64,000 nucleotides of DNA, from assembly GCA_040380755.1 (NCBI GenBank), contig JBEIIL010000001.1, positions 1-64,000 on the forward strand, in the 5' to 3' direction. Shown here piece by piece: positions 49,157-57,460 of the stretch (within the stretch, counting starts at the first letter, position 1; each line of letters starts with the position of its first letter). This DNA is from Alsobacter sp040380755 (GTDB taxonomy: Bacteria; Pseudomonadota; Alphaproteobacteria; Rhizobiales; Beijerinckiaceae). The notes below the pieces were generated by a model. That model was not told where the DNA came from, searched no databases, and saw nothing but the letters and a program-made list of their open reading frames with translations. The translations under genes were made by a program, and so were the position numbers.

Positions 49157-50004
49157 ATGAAACTCGTTCGATTCGGCAAGGCTGGCGCCGAGAAGCCCGG
49201 CATCGTCGATGCCGACGGCATCGTCCGTGATCTATCCGCCCATGTGGCCGACTTCGCGGGAGCCGCGCTCAACCCGCGCAACCTCGCCAAGCTGAAGAAG
49301 ATCGACCCCAAGAGCCTGCCGGCCGTCCGCAAGGGAACGCGGCTCGGCTCATGCGTGGCGCGGCCAGGCAATTTCATCGCCGTCGGGCTGAACTTCGCCG
49401 ACCACGCCGCCGAGACAGGCGCGGCAATTCCAGCCGAGCCGATTCTGTTCAACAAGGCGCCCAACTGCGTGCAGGGCCCCGACGACACCATCGTCATTCC
49501 GAAGGGCGCGAAGAAGACCGACTGGGAGGTCGAACTGGCGGTGGTGATCGGCCGCACGGCCCTGCATGTCGAGGAGAAGGACGCACTCGGCTACATCGCC
49601 GGCTACTGCGTCTGCAACGACATCTCCGAGCGCGAATTCCAGGCCGAGCGTGGCGGCCAGTGGATGAAAGGCAAAAGCGCACCCACCTTCGGGCCGATCG
49701 GCCCGTGGCTGGTCACGCCGACGAGATCAAGGATCCTCAGAACCTCGCCATGTGGCTGGAGCTCAACGGCAAGAAGGTCCAGAACGGCTCGTCGAAGACC
49801 ATGATCTTCGGCGTCGCCCACCTGATCGCCTACATCTCGCGCTTCATGCAGCTGGATCCGGGCGACGTCATCACCACAGGAACGCCGCCGGGCGTCGGCC
49901 TCGGCATGAAGCCGCCGAAGTTCCTCAAGGCCGGCGATACCATGCGGGTGGGCATCGCCGGGCTCGGCGAGCAGAGCCAGAAGGTCGTCGCCTTCGAGGC
50001 CTAG
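49157..50004 (+). pseudogene. Fumarylacetoacetate hydrolase-family protein, frameshifted
   Basis: FAH-fold hydrolases cleave or isomerise diketo acids in aromatic catabolism. From ATG 49157 (MKLVRFGKAGAEKPG; AGGAAA upstream) the frame holds GLNFADHAAETG, LFNKAPNCVQGPDD, DWEVELAVVIGR (metal-binding Glu pair), GYCVCNDISEREFQ and GPIGPWLVTP. At about 49720 it shifts: the conserved continuation DEIKDPQNLAMWLELNG, then LDPGDVITTGTPPGVGLG to the stop at 50004 is in the -1 frame. Restoring one base (likely a second G at 49720) gives an unbroken protein of about 282 residues, normal length. Either a recent loss mutation or a base-calling error. Confidence 0.85.
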
Positions 50005-50014
50005 CCGCGACATC

Positions 50015-50045
50015 CGGGGCGCTGCACCAGGCAGCGCCCCGCTTT
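50015..50045. terminator. Bidirectional terminator between FAH gene and argC
   Basis: Perfect 11-bp stem CGGGGCGCTGC / GCAGCGCCCCG with loop ACCAG, then CTTTC; located between convergent stops. Confidence 0.8.
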
Positions 50046-50052
50046 CGGAGTG

Positions 50053-50979
50053 TCAGTCGATCCCGAGCATCAGCCGCAGGTTCTGCACGGCAGCGCCGGA
50101 CGCGCCCTTGCCGAGATTGTCGAGGCGGGCCACGAGCACCGCCTGCCGGTGCGTCTCGCTGCCATAGACGCGCAGCTCCAGCCGGTTGGTGTCGTTGAGG
50201 GCCTCGGGCTCGAGCTTGCCGGCGGCGAGATCCGCATCTTCAGCCGCGATGACCTTGACGGTGTCGCTCCCGGCGTAACGGGCGGCGAGCGCCGCACGCA
50301 GATCAGCGACGGATGGGCGACCGGGCAGCGTGTCGAGGTGCAGCGGCACGCTGACCAGCATGCCCTGGCGAAAATTGCCGACCGAGGGCACGAAGATCGG
50401 CCGCCGGGTCAGGCAGCCATAGCGCTGGAGCTCAGGCAGGTGCTTGTGCGCCAGGCCCAGCCCGTAGAGCTCGAAGGCCGGGGCCGTGCCGGCCTCGTAG
50501 GACTCGATCATGCTCTTGCCGCCACCCGAATAGCCGCTCACGGCGTTGACACTGACCGGATGATCGGCGGGCAGCAGGCCGGCATCGACGAGCGGGCGGA
50601 TCAGGGCGATGCCGCCGGTCGGATAGCAGCCCGGATTGGACACGCGCCTGGCAGCCCGGATGGCATCGGCCTGCCCCGGCGTCAGCTCGGCAAACCCGTA
50701 GGTCCAGCTCTCGGCGACGCGGAAGGCGGTTGAGGCATCGAGCAGGCGCGGCGCGGCCGAGCCGAGCTCGTCGGCCAGCCGGGCCGATTCCTTCGAGGCC
50801 TCGTCGGGCAGGCAGAGCACGACCGCATCCGCCTGCGCCATCAGGTCCTTGCGGGCGGCAGGATCCTTGCGCAGTGCCGGCTCGATGGCGAGCAGCGTGA
50901 CGCCGTCCATGCGGCTCAGCCGCTCGCGGATGCCAAGACCGGTGGTGCCTGCCTCGCCGTCGATGAAGATTTTTGCCAT
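50053..50979 (-). CDS. argC: N-acetyl-gamma-glutamyl-phosphate reductase (short type)
   Basis: 308-residue NADPH-dependent enzyme of arginine synthesis. The N-terminus (AKIFIDGEAGTTGLGIRERL) and length of about 310 residues identify the short type 2 ArgC found in alphaproteobacteria. The active-site Cys lies in VSNPGCYPTGGIALI; other motifs are VSGYSGGGKSM, GLAHKHLPE and VPSVGNFRQGMLV. The ATG at 50979 has GGAGG 8 bases upstream. Unlike in many rhizobia it does not follow rplM-rpsI directly here: a Bug gene lies between. Confidence 0.95.
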   Translation of the reverse strand: MAKIFIDGEAGTTGLGIRERLSRMDGVTLLAIEPALRKDPAARKDLMAQADAVVLCLPDEASKESARLADELGSAAPRLLDASTAFRVAESWTYGFAELTPGQADAIRAARRVSNPGCYPTGGIALIRPLVDAGLLPADHPVSVNAVSGYSGGGKSMIESYEAGTAPAFELYGLGLAHKHLPELQRYGCLTRRPIFVPSVGNFRQGMLVSVPLHLDTLPGRPSVADLRAALAARYAGSDTVKVIAAEDADLAAGKLEPEALNDTNRLELRVYGSETHRQAVLVARLDNLGKGASGAAVQNLRLMLGID

Positions 50980-51400
50980 AGCAGTATCCTCCATTCCGTC
51001 CTTACCCCGCAGGGTCGGCCCGGCCGGGCTCAAGCGCCCGTTCTGTCCAGTCTGGTTCCTATGCCGCGTTCAATCGCAGCCCTGCATCGGCTGACACCGC
51101 GCACCGGGCGCGGTGACGACAGCGGTCATCGTCGCGAGCGGCGCGCAACAGTCGCGCACGCTGGCGCGGACGGGGGCAGGTTCACGGTCATGGCGGCTGC
51201 ATGCCGGAGGACCTGCCCGCTGTCAACGGGTCTGCGGCGTGCCCGGCCGGGCCGGCGCGGTCGAAACCAGCGGGCAAGCTTAACCGTGAAGTGACTTGCC
51301 TCGGATCGGCGGCTCCATAATTGTGTCACATCGGCTGCGCGACGCTGCAGCCACAACCAGAACGGCGGGCTGCCCAAAGCCCGCCACCAGGAGGACCACT
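50980..51400. other. Intergenic region between argC and the second Bug gene
   Basis: 421 bases between divergent genes. The right end has an AT-rich stretch (near 51315, CCATAATTG) and the GGAGG ribosome site of the Bug gene. Several imperfect GC-rich dyads are present but none stands out. No gene recognised. Confidence 0.5.
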
Positions 51401-52387
51401 ATGTCGAAGCCGTTTCCGGCGATGGGCCCCGTGCTCGCCGCCGCCGTCCTTGTTGCCGGCCTTGCCGGTCCGGCCGCCGCGCAGCAGGATTGGCCGAAGA
51501 AGCCCGTCACCCTGATCGTTCCGTTCGCCGCCGGCGGCGGCACCGATGCTTTCGCCCGGCCGCTGGCTGCTTTCTGGGAGAACAAGCTCGGCGTGCGGAT
51601 CCTGATCGAGAACAAGGCCGGGGCCGGCGGCACTGTCGGCGCTTCGGCCGCCGCGAAGGCGGCGCCGGACGGCTACACGCTGTTCATCGGGGCCGCCCAC
51701 CACGCCATCGCGCCGGCGCTTTATCCGAAGCTCGACTATGACATCGAGAAGGATTTCGTGCCGATCGGCGTGATCTCGGTGGTGCCGCAGGTCGTGGTCG
51801 TCAACCCGCAGAAGATCACCGCCAAGACGATGGCGGAGTTCATCGCCGCGGCCAAGGCCAAGCCGGGGACGCTGAACTTCGCGTCGGCAGGCCACGGCAC
51901 GACCCATCACCTGGCCGGCGAGCTGTTCAAGCTGGTCACCGGCACGCAGATCACCCATGTGCCCTACCGCGGCGCCGGTCCTGCGATGACTGATCTGGTC
52001 GCCGGCCATGTCGACATGATGTTCGACGGGCTGGGCTCCTCGGCGGAGCGCATCTCCGGTGGCCAGCTGCGGGCCCTCGCAGTGGCGGCCGACAAGCGCT
52101 CGCCCAGCTTCCCCGACGTCCCGACCGCGGCAGAGGGCGGCCTGCAGGGCTATGTGGTCTCGACCTGGTACGCCCTGTGGGCGCCGAAGGGCACGCCACC
52201 GGCGATGGTCGAGCGGATCCAGGCCGAGCTGAAGTCCACCCTGTCGCAGCCGGCGACGAAGGAGACCTGGTTCCGCAACGGCTCGGACATTCCCGACCTG
52301 TATGGCGAGGCCTTCGGCCGGTTCGTCTCGGCCGAGGTGGTGCGCTGGGGCAAGGTCGTCCGGGACGCGAACGTCAAGCTGGACTGA
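51401..52387 (+). CDS. Bug-family (TctC-like) tripartite tricarboxylate transporter binding protein
   Basis: 328-residue periplasmic receptor. Signal peptide at 1-27 (ending GPAAAQQ). Family hallmarks: WPKKPVTLIVPFAAGGGTDAFAR, ENKAGAGGTVGA, PDGYTLFIG, HVPYRGAGPAMTDLVAGHVDMMFD and a C-terminal FVSAEVVRWGKVVRDANVKLD. GGAGG sits 7 bases before the ATG. It differs clearly from the first Bug protein at 4939, so the two probably bind different ligands. No tctAB genes nearby; its ligand and membrane partner are unknown. Convergent with rpsI. Confidence 0.92.
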   Translation: MSKPFPAMGPVLAAAVLVAGLAGPAAAQQDWPKKPVTLIVPFAAGGGTDAFARPLAAFWENKLGVRILIENKAGAGGTVGASAAAKAAPDGYTLFIGAAHHAIAPALYPKLDYDIEKDFVPIGVISVVPQVVVVNPQKITAKTMAEFIAAAKAKPGTLNFASAGHGTTHHLAGELFKLVTGTQITHVPYRGAGPAMTDLVAGHVDMMFDGLGSSAERISGGQLRALAVAADKRSPSFPDVPTAAEGGLQGYVVSTWYALWAPKGTPPAMVERIQAELKSTLSQPATKETWFRNGSDIPDLYGEAFGRFVSAEVVRWGKVVRDANVKLD

Positions 52388-52472
52388 GCGCGCCGGGACG
52401 ATCGCCGTCGCAGCCCGGCGGACCGGGGGCCTGCCAAGGGCGGGCGTCCCGGTCCACAGCCCTGCGACAACG

Positions 52473-52497
52473 AAAAAGAGCGGCCTGAGCCGCCCTT
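52473..52497 (-). terminator. Rho-independent terminator after rpsI
   Basis: On the minus strand AAGGGCGGC-tcag-GCCGCTCTT forms a 9-bp stem (one G-T pair), followed by T-rich TTTCG. Located about 45 bases after the rpsI stop. Confidence 0.75.
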
Positions 52498-52539
52498 CTG
52501 TTCTTCGCAAACCAGTCGAACAAACGACCGGAAATAGCT

Positions 52540-53019
52540 TCAGCGCTTGGAGAACTGGAAGCTGCGGCGAGCCTTCTTGCGGCCGTACTTCTTGCGCTCG
52601 ACGACGCGGCTGTCGCGGGTCAGGAAGCCAACCTTCTTGAGCACGCCGCGCAGGTCGGGCTCGTAATAGGTCAGCGCCTTGGCAAGGCCGTGGCGCACCG
52701 CACCGGCCTGGCCGGAGAGACCGCCGCCCGCCACCGTGACGGTGATGTCGTACTGGTTCAGCCGGTTGGCCACCAGCAGCGGCTGCTGCAGGATCATGCG
52801 CAGCACCGGACGGGCGAAATAGGTCACCACGTCACGCTCGTTGATGACGATCTTGCCGGCGCCGGGCTTGATCCATCCGCGGGCGACCGCGTCCTTGCGC
52901 TTGCCGGTGGCGTAGGCACGACCGAACTTGTCGAGCTTCTGGACATGGACCGGGGCCTCGGCCACGGCCGGGGCGACGGCGCCCTTGAGATCCTGGAGGG
53001 ACTGGAGGGTTTCGGCCAT
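52540..53019 (-). CDS. rpsI: 30S ribosomal protein S9
   Basis: 159-residue small-subunit protein whose C-terminal tail reaches the P-site tRNA. S9 features: FGRAYATGKRKDAVARGWIKPG, INERDVVTYFARP, VAGGGLSGQAGAVRHGLAKAL and the ending KKARRSFQFSKR. An N-terminal extension of about 35 residues (rich in Ala, Glu) is common in alphaproteobacteria. The ATG at 53019 lies 2 bases after the rplM stop, the standard rplM-rpsI operon. Confidence 0.97.
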   Translation of the reverse strand: MAETLQSLQDLKGAVAPAVAEAPVHVQKLDKFGRAYATGKRKDAVARGWIKPGAGKIVINERDVVTYFARPVLRMILQQPLLVANRLNQYDITVTVAGGGLSGQAGAVRHGLAKALTYYEPDLRGVLKKVGFLTRDSRVVERKKYGRKKARRSFQFSKR

Positions 53020-53021
53020 GA

Positions 53022-53486
53022 TCAGGCGCTCCACACGTTCTTGCGGTTGAGGACGCCGATGTCGATGGCAACGGGCGACTGGGCAGCGTGGGGATGCTCG
53101 GCGCCCTTGTAGACGCGCAGATTGCCAAGCTGCTTGCGGCCAAGCGGACCGCGCGGGAGCATGCGCTCGACAGCCTTCTCGACGATCCGCTCGGGGAAGC
53201 GGCCCTCGAGGATGAACTTGGCGGAGCGCTCCTTGATGCCACCCGGGTAGCCGGTATGGTGGTAGTACACTTTCTGCTCGCGCTTGCGGCCCGTGAACGC
53301 CACCTTCTCGGCGTTGATCACGATGACGTTGTCGCCGCAGTCGACATGAGGCGTGAAGATGGGCAGGTGCTTGCCGCGAAGCCGCAGGGCGATGAGCGAG
53401 GCGAGCCGGCCGACCACGAGACCTTTCGCGTCGATCACAACCCACTTCTTCTCGACCTCGGCGGGCTTGGCCGAATAGGTCTTCAT
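53022..53486 (-). CDS. rplM: 50S ribosomal protein L13
   Basis: 154-residue large-subunit assembly protein. Starts MKTYSAKPAEVEKKWVVIDAKG and contains LVVGRLASLIALRLRGKH, INAEKVAFTGRKREQKVYYHH and GRFPERIVEKAVERMLPRGPLG. First gene of the rplM-rpsI operon on the minus strand. Its promoter should lie between 53487 and 53658, a gap that also holds a palindrome at 53654-53669. Confidence 0.97.
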   Translation of the reverse strand: MKTYSAKPAEVEKKWVVIDAKGLVVGRLASLIALRLRGKHLPIFTPHVDCGDNVIVINAEKVAFTGRKREQKVYYHHTGYPGGIKERSAKFILEGRFPERIVEKAVERMLPRGPLGRKQLGNLRVYKGAEHPHAAQSPVAIDIGVLNRKNVWSA

Positions 53487-53653
53487 GGAACCGTTCCGTT
53501 GATGGGCCGCGGGCCAAGGCCGGCGGCGTCGGGACCGAAGGGCCGGACGCCCTTCAGGGATGGGCGGTCCTACCGCAGGCCGGCGTGATCGTCAACGCGA
53601 ACTTGCGCTCCGATTGGCGAAAAACCAGCCTGTTTTCATCAGCTTGCTATATG

Positions 53654-53669
53654 CGGTATCATAATACCG
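53654..53669. promoter_or_regulatory. Palindrome CGGTAT-N4-ATACCG at the thioesterase stop
   Basis: Perfect 6-bp arms with a 4-base spacer in a locally AT-rich spot about 170 bases before rplM. It may be an operator (GntR-type sites have comparable symmetry) or a weak transcription end after the thioesterase gene; the gene's stop codon lies inside it. Confidence 0.4.
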
Positions 53670-54108
53670 TATCCTGTCCCGTTTCAGGGATGGCGTAGGT
53701 CGCGGTCGCATGCGCAACGATGGCGTCGGAATCCTCCGAGCGCAGGGCGACGTCGCCGCTGGCCAGCCGCCGTCCGACGCGGAACAGGCGGCACTCGGCC
53801 AGCAGGGCTGCCGGCTGTGGTCGGCGCAGGAAGGTGATGTTGAGGTTCGACGTCACAGCCTGGTCGACGGGACCGATTGCTCCCAGCAGGGCGACGAAGA
53901 GGGCCAGATCCGCCAGCCCCATGATCGATGGCCCCGAGATCGTCCCGCCCGGCCGCAACTGGCTCGGATGATAGGCCATCCGCACCGTGGCGCCGTGCGG
54001 CACGAGCGATGTCACCGAGTAGATTCGGCCATGGATGAGGAGTTCGGGAAACACCTTGTCGAGGAAGGCCTCGACCTGCGGGATCGTCATGACGGGATCG
54101 GACGCCAT
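53659..54108 (-). CDS. PaaI-family hotdog thioesterase
   Basis: 149-residue hotdog-fold protein, probably hydrolysing acyl- or aryl-CoA. The hotdog helix region is GGTISGPSIMGLADLALFVALL, preceded by VRMAYHPSQLRPG; strands NLNITFLRRPQPAAL and DAIVAHATATYAIP complete the fold. The usual PaaI acid residue in the G-G-x-x-x-x-L-x-D segment corresponds to Asp in GLADLA. The ATG at 54108 has AAGGAG 6 bases upstream. Lies 50 bases after the PF04392 binding protein gene on the same strand. Confidence 0.85.
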   Translation of the reverse strand: MASDPVMTIPQVEAFLDKVFPELLIHGRIYSVTSLVPHGATVRMAYHPSQLRPGGTISGPSIMGLADLALFVALLGAIGPVDQAVTSNLNITFLRRPQPAALLAECRLFRVGRRLASGDVALRSEDSDAIVAHATATYAIPETGQDTVL

Positions 54109-54157
54109 CGGCGCTCCTTCTTGGTTGCAGCCACGGGCGGCGGCGACGGGTGGACGG

Positions 54158-55111
54158 TCAGTCGAAGACTTCGTCGGCCCGGCCCAGGATGGTGGCGGGA
54201 AGGTCGAGGCCAAGGCTGCGGGCCGTGCGCTGGTTGATCACGAGTTCGAACACGGTCGGGCGCTCGATCGGCATCTCCGCCGCGCTGGCGCCGCGCAACA
54301 GCAGCGCCACCTTGCGCCCAACTCCGGTATAGAAGGCGGCCCGGCTGGGACCATAGCCGACCAGGCAGCCGCGCTCGGCCATGTCGCGCCATTCGCAGGC
54401 GGTGGCCAGCCCTGCCTTCGCGGCCAGATCCAGGATCAGGGTTGTGTCGCGGAAGAACACCGGATTGGACGTCACCACGAGGCCCTTCGCGCCCGCCGCC
54501 CGGGCCTCGCTCATCGCGCCTTCGTAGTCGGCCGGGCCCGACGCCGTCACGAGGACGGTGGGGAAGGCGCCCTGCCGGCCTGCCTCGCGCATGAGCGGTT
54601 CGCTCAGGCGGGCACTTGGAAAGTCGCGGAGCAGCATCCCGGCCACCGGCACGCCCGGACCGAGGATCTGCCCGAGCAGCTCCATCCGCTTCGCATCGAG
54701 ATCGGCGCCCAAAATGGCAAAGCCGGTGACGTTGCCGCCCGGCCGGGACATCGAGGCAGCCAGGCCGAGGCCGACAGGATCGCCGCCCGCCGAGACGATC
54801 GGAATGGTGGTGGTCTCGGCCCGCAACGCGACCAGCGGCCCGCCTGAAATCGGCACGATGACGCTGGGCTTTTCAGCGACGATGGCGCGCGCCAGTGCCG
54901 GGAACTCGGCTTGCGAGCCGGAGCGGATGTCGACGACAAGGTTGCGCCCCTCGATGAACCCGGCGCGCGCCAGCTCAGGCAGCACCCAGCGGCGGATCGC
55001 CCCTTCGGACGAGGTGATCGGCGACAGGAACGCCAATCGCGCCGGCGCCTGGGCGGCCGCGGCCGCGACCGTCACCAGCAGAGCGAGGGCGGCGAGAACG
55101 ACGGCGCGCAT
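54158..55111 (-). CDS. PF04392-type ABC transporter substrate-binding protein
   Basis: 317-residue periplasmic binding protein of the type paired in other genomes with TrpX-like/uncharacterised ABC importers. Signal peptide at residues 1-21 (ending AAAAAQ). Family features: RLAFLSPIT, LARAGFIEGRNLVVDIRSG, IVSAGGDPVGLGLAASMSRPGGNVTG and LELLGQI-like, ending with INQRTARSLGLDLPATILGRADEV. No permease or ATPase gene is adjacent, so it is an orphan receptor. I chose ATG 55111; GTG 55120 is the alternative. Ligand unknown. Confidence 0.88.
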   Translation of the reverse strand: MRAVVLAALALLVTVAAAAAQAPARLAFLSPITSSEGAIRRWVLPELARAGFIEGRNLVVDIRSGSQAEFPALARAIVAEKPSVIVPISGGPLVALRAETTTIPIVSAGGDPVGLGLAASMSRPGGNVTGFAILGADLDAKRMELLGQILGPGVPVAGMLLRDFPSARLSEPLMREAGRQGAFPTVLVTASGPADYEGAMSEARAAGAKGLVVTSNPVFFRDTTLILDLAAKAGLATACEWRDMAERGCLVGYGPSRAAFYTGVGRKVALLLRGASAAEMPIERPTVFELVINQRTARSLGLDLPATILGRADEVFD

Positions 55112-55235
55112 GGGGTCCACCGTGACTGTGGCCGGGGCGGAGAAAGCCGATGACGAAGATTAGCGCCCGCGGCCAGGGCCGGCAACATGCGCCAGCCCGG
55201 TTGACGGGTGCGTGCGTCTGGTCGACGCTCTGCCG

Positions 55236-56045
55236 ATGAGCGCCGCCGCCGACCTCCCCCTCCCCGTCCTGCACCGATCCGACCGCGACGGCATCGCGAC
55301 GCTGACCCTCGACCGTCCGCGGGCGCTGAATGCGCTGTCCGACGCGCTGATTGCCGCCCTCTCGGAGGCGCTGGCCGAGATCGCCGCCGATCCGGCGGTG
55401 CGGGTGGTGGTGCTGTGCGCCCCCCCCGGTCCGGTCTTCTGTGCCGGCCACGACCTGAAGGAGATGACCGCACGGCGCGCCGATGCGGACCGCGGCCGTG
55501 CCGCCTTCGCTGACACGCTCGGGCGGTGCGCCGCCATGATGCAGGCCATCGTCGCGCTGCCACAGCCGGTCATCGCCGCGGTCGAAGGCTTGGCCACTGC
55601 GGCGGGCTGCCAGCTCGTGGCCAGCTGCGACCTGGCGATTGCCGGGGAGAACGCGACGTTCTGCACGCCAGGCGTGCATATCGGGCTGTTCTGCTCCACC
55701 CCCATGGTGGCGCTGTCGCGCAATATGGCGCCCAAGCACGCCATGGAGATGCTGCTCACCGGTGCGCCGGTGTCGGCTACGGATGCGGCCCGGATGGGTC
55801 TCGTCAACCGGGTCGTCCCCGCAGGGACGGCGCTCGAGGCGGCTCTAGAGCTCGCCGCAACGATCGCCGCCAAGGCGGCGCCCGTGCTGGCTGTCGGCAA
55901 GCGGGCGTTTTACGCTCAGTCCGAGATGGGGCTTGCCGACGCCTATGCGCATGCGGCCGCCGTGATGGTGGAGAACATGCTCGCCCGCGACGCGCAGGAG
56001 GGCATCGGCGCCTTCCTGGAGAAGCGCGAGCCGCAATGGCGCTGA
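55236..56045 (+). CDS. Enoyl-CoA hydratase/isomerase-family protein lacking the usual catalytic glutamates
   Basis: 269-residue crotonase-fold protein. The CoA/oxyanion motif is PVFCAGHDLKEM and the second is EGLATAAGCQLVASCDLAIA. In true hydratases a Glu follows GGGC and a second lies in the next loop (P-E-I). Here these places are Gln (AGCQLV) and Gly (CTPGVHIG), so classical hydration is unlikely; it resembles ECHDC3-type proteins of uncertain function. I chose ATG 55236 over GTG 55212. Stands alone, divergent from the binding-protein gene. Confidence 0.87.
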   Translation: MSAAADLPLPVLHRSDRDGIATLTLDRPRALNALSDALIAALSEALAEIAADPAVRVVVLCAPPGPVFCAGHDLKEMTARRADADRGRAAFADTLGRCAAMMQAIVALPQPVIAAVEGLATAAGCQLVASCDLAIAGENATFCTPGVHIGLFCSTPMVALSRNMAPKHAMEMLLTGAPVSATDAARMGLVNRVVPAGTALEAALELAATIAAKAAPVLAVGKRAFYAQSEMGLADAYAHAAAVMVENMLARDAQEGIGAFLEKREPQWR

Positions 56046-56136
56046 GGCAGCGCACGGCAGCGCGCTTGACCGTCGTCCCCGATCGGCCGCATGCCCGTCC
56101 CGGGCGGCGCCGGGCCGCCGCGGAGATCCGTGTCGC

Positions 56137-56826
56137 GTGGACCTGCTGACCGCCGAGGAATGGACCGCCCTGACGCTGTCGCTGCGCATCGCCTTCTGGG
56201 CGACGGCGGCGAGCCTGGTTCCCGGCATTCTCGTGGCGCTGGTGCTGGCGCGCGGCCGGTTCCCGGGGCATGGCCTGCTCAACGCCCTGGTGCATTTGCC
56301 GCTGGTGCTGCCACCGGTTGTGACCGGATGGTTACTGCTCGTCAGCTTCGGGCGCCGCGGCCCGGCCGGACAGGCGCTGGAGGCGTGCTGCGGGATCGTG
56401 CTGTCGTTTCGCTGGACCGGCGCGGCGCTGGCCGCGGCGGTGATGGCGTTTCCGCTGCTGGTCCGGGCGGTGCGACTGTCGATCGAGGCGGTCGACCGCG
56501 GCCTCGAGGAGGCCGGCGGGACGCTGGGTGCCTCCCCTGCCTGGGTGTTCCTGACCGTCACCCTGCCACTGGCCTGGCCGGGCGTGCTGGCCGGCGCCGT
56601 CCTGGCCTTCGCCAAGGCGCTGGGCGAGTTCGGCGCCACCATCACGTTCGTATCGAGCATTCCGGGCGAGACGCAGACGCTGGCCGCAGCGATCTACGGC
56701 TACACACAGGTGCCGGGCGGCGACGGACCTGCGCTTCGGCTCGTCGTCATCGCCGTGGTGGTGTCGATGGCGGCCCTCGTGGCCTCCGAGATGCTGGCGC
56801 GGCGCATGCGGGCGCGGCGACCCTGA
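56137..56826 (+). CDS. modB: Molybdate ABC transporter permease ModB (orphan)
   Basis: 229-residue inner-membrane permease with five transmembrane helices, starting at about 13-38. ModB signatures: LHLPLVLPPVVTGW-type stretch (residues about 52-66), SFRWTGAALAAAVMAFPLLVRAVR, the ATPase-coupling EAA loop (EEAGGTLGASPAWVFLTVTLPLAWPG) and LGEFGATITFVSSIPGETQTLAAAIY. Full length, GTG start at 56137. No modA or modC lies next to it, which is unusual; it may work with genes elsewhere. Sulfate/thiosulfate permeases are the nearest alternative, but length and motifs favour molybdate/tungstate. Confidence 0.88.
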   Translation: MDLLTAEEWTALTLSLRIAFWATAASLVPGILVALVLARGRFPGHGLLNALVHLPLVLPPVVTGWLLLVSFGRRGPAGQALEACCGIVLSFRWTGAALAAAVMAFPLLVRAVRLSIEAVDRGLEEAGGTLGASPAWVFLTVTLPLAWPGVLAGAVLAFAKALGEFGATITFVSSIPGETQTLAAAIYGYTQVPGGDGPALRLVVIAVVVSMAALVASEMLARRMRARRP

Positions 56827-56888
56827 GCGGTGCGGAGCGCGGCGCTGCCGGCTTCCGCCCCGCATCGGCTGCCGTTACAAGAGCCTGC

Positions 56889-57439
56889 ATGAGCCATGAC
56901 CAGTACCCCGACGAGCTGATCCGCGGCATCCTGAGCGCCACGCGCAGCATCGCGCTGGTCGGCGCCTCGGCCAATCCGGCGCGGCCGAGCTGGATCGTGC
57001 TGAAATACCTGATCGAACGCGGCTTCGAGGTCATTCCGGTCAATCCGGGGCTGGCCGGCACCACCATCCTTGGCCAGACCGTCTATCCCAGCCTCGCGGC
57101 GCTGCCCGGGCCGGTCGACATGGTGGAGATCTTCCGCAACTCCGAGGCCGCCGGCCCGATCACCGACGAGGCGCTGGCGCTCGATCCGCTGCCGAAGGTG
57201 ATCTGGATGCAGCTCTCGGTGCGCAATGACGCGGCCGCCGCCCGGGCCGAGGCGCGCGGCGTCACCGTCATCATGAATCGCTGCCCGAAGATCGAATATG
57301 GCCGTCTCTCGGGCGAGATCGGTTGGCAGGGAATCAATTCGCGGATCCTCTCTCGGCCAAGCGCCCGACCATGGCCGAGAAGGGCTTCCAGAAGCGGACA
57401 CTGGGGCCCGGCTCCAACCCGTTCGGGGCGAAGCGCTAG
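56889..57439 (+). pseudogene. CoA-binding (YccU-type) protein, frameshifted near its C-terminus
   Basis: Small Rossmann-fold CoA-binding protein. From ATG 56889: SIALVGASANPARPSW, GFEVIPVNPGLAG, MVEIFRNSEAA, KVIWMQLSVRND and MNRCPKIEYGRLSGEIGWQG are all standard. At about 57346-57356 (CTCTCT tract) the frame is lost; the expected ending SAKRPTMAEKGFQKRTLG, then GSNPFGAKR and stop at 57439 lies in another frame. A missing base or an extra CT pair explains it. The unshifted frame runs on with a foreign tail. The core fold may survive, so loss of function is not certain. Confidence 0.8.
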
Positions 57440-57460
57440 CGGCCTACCGAAGGCTGGCCA

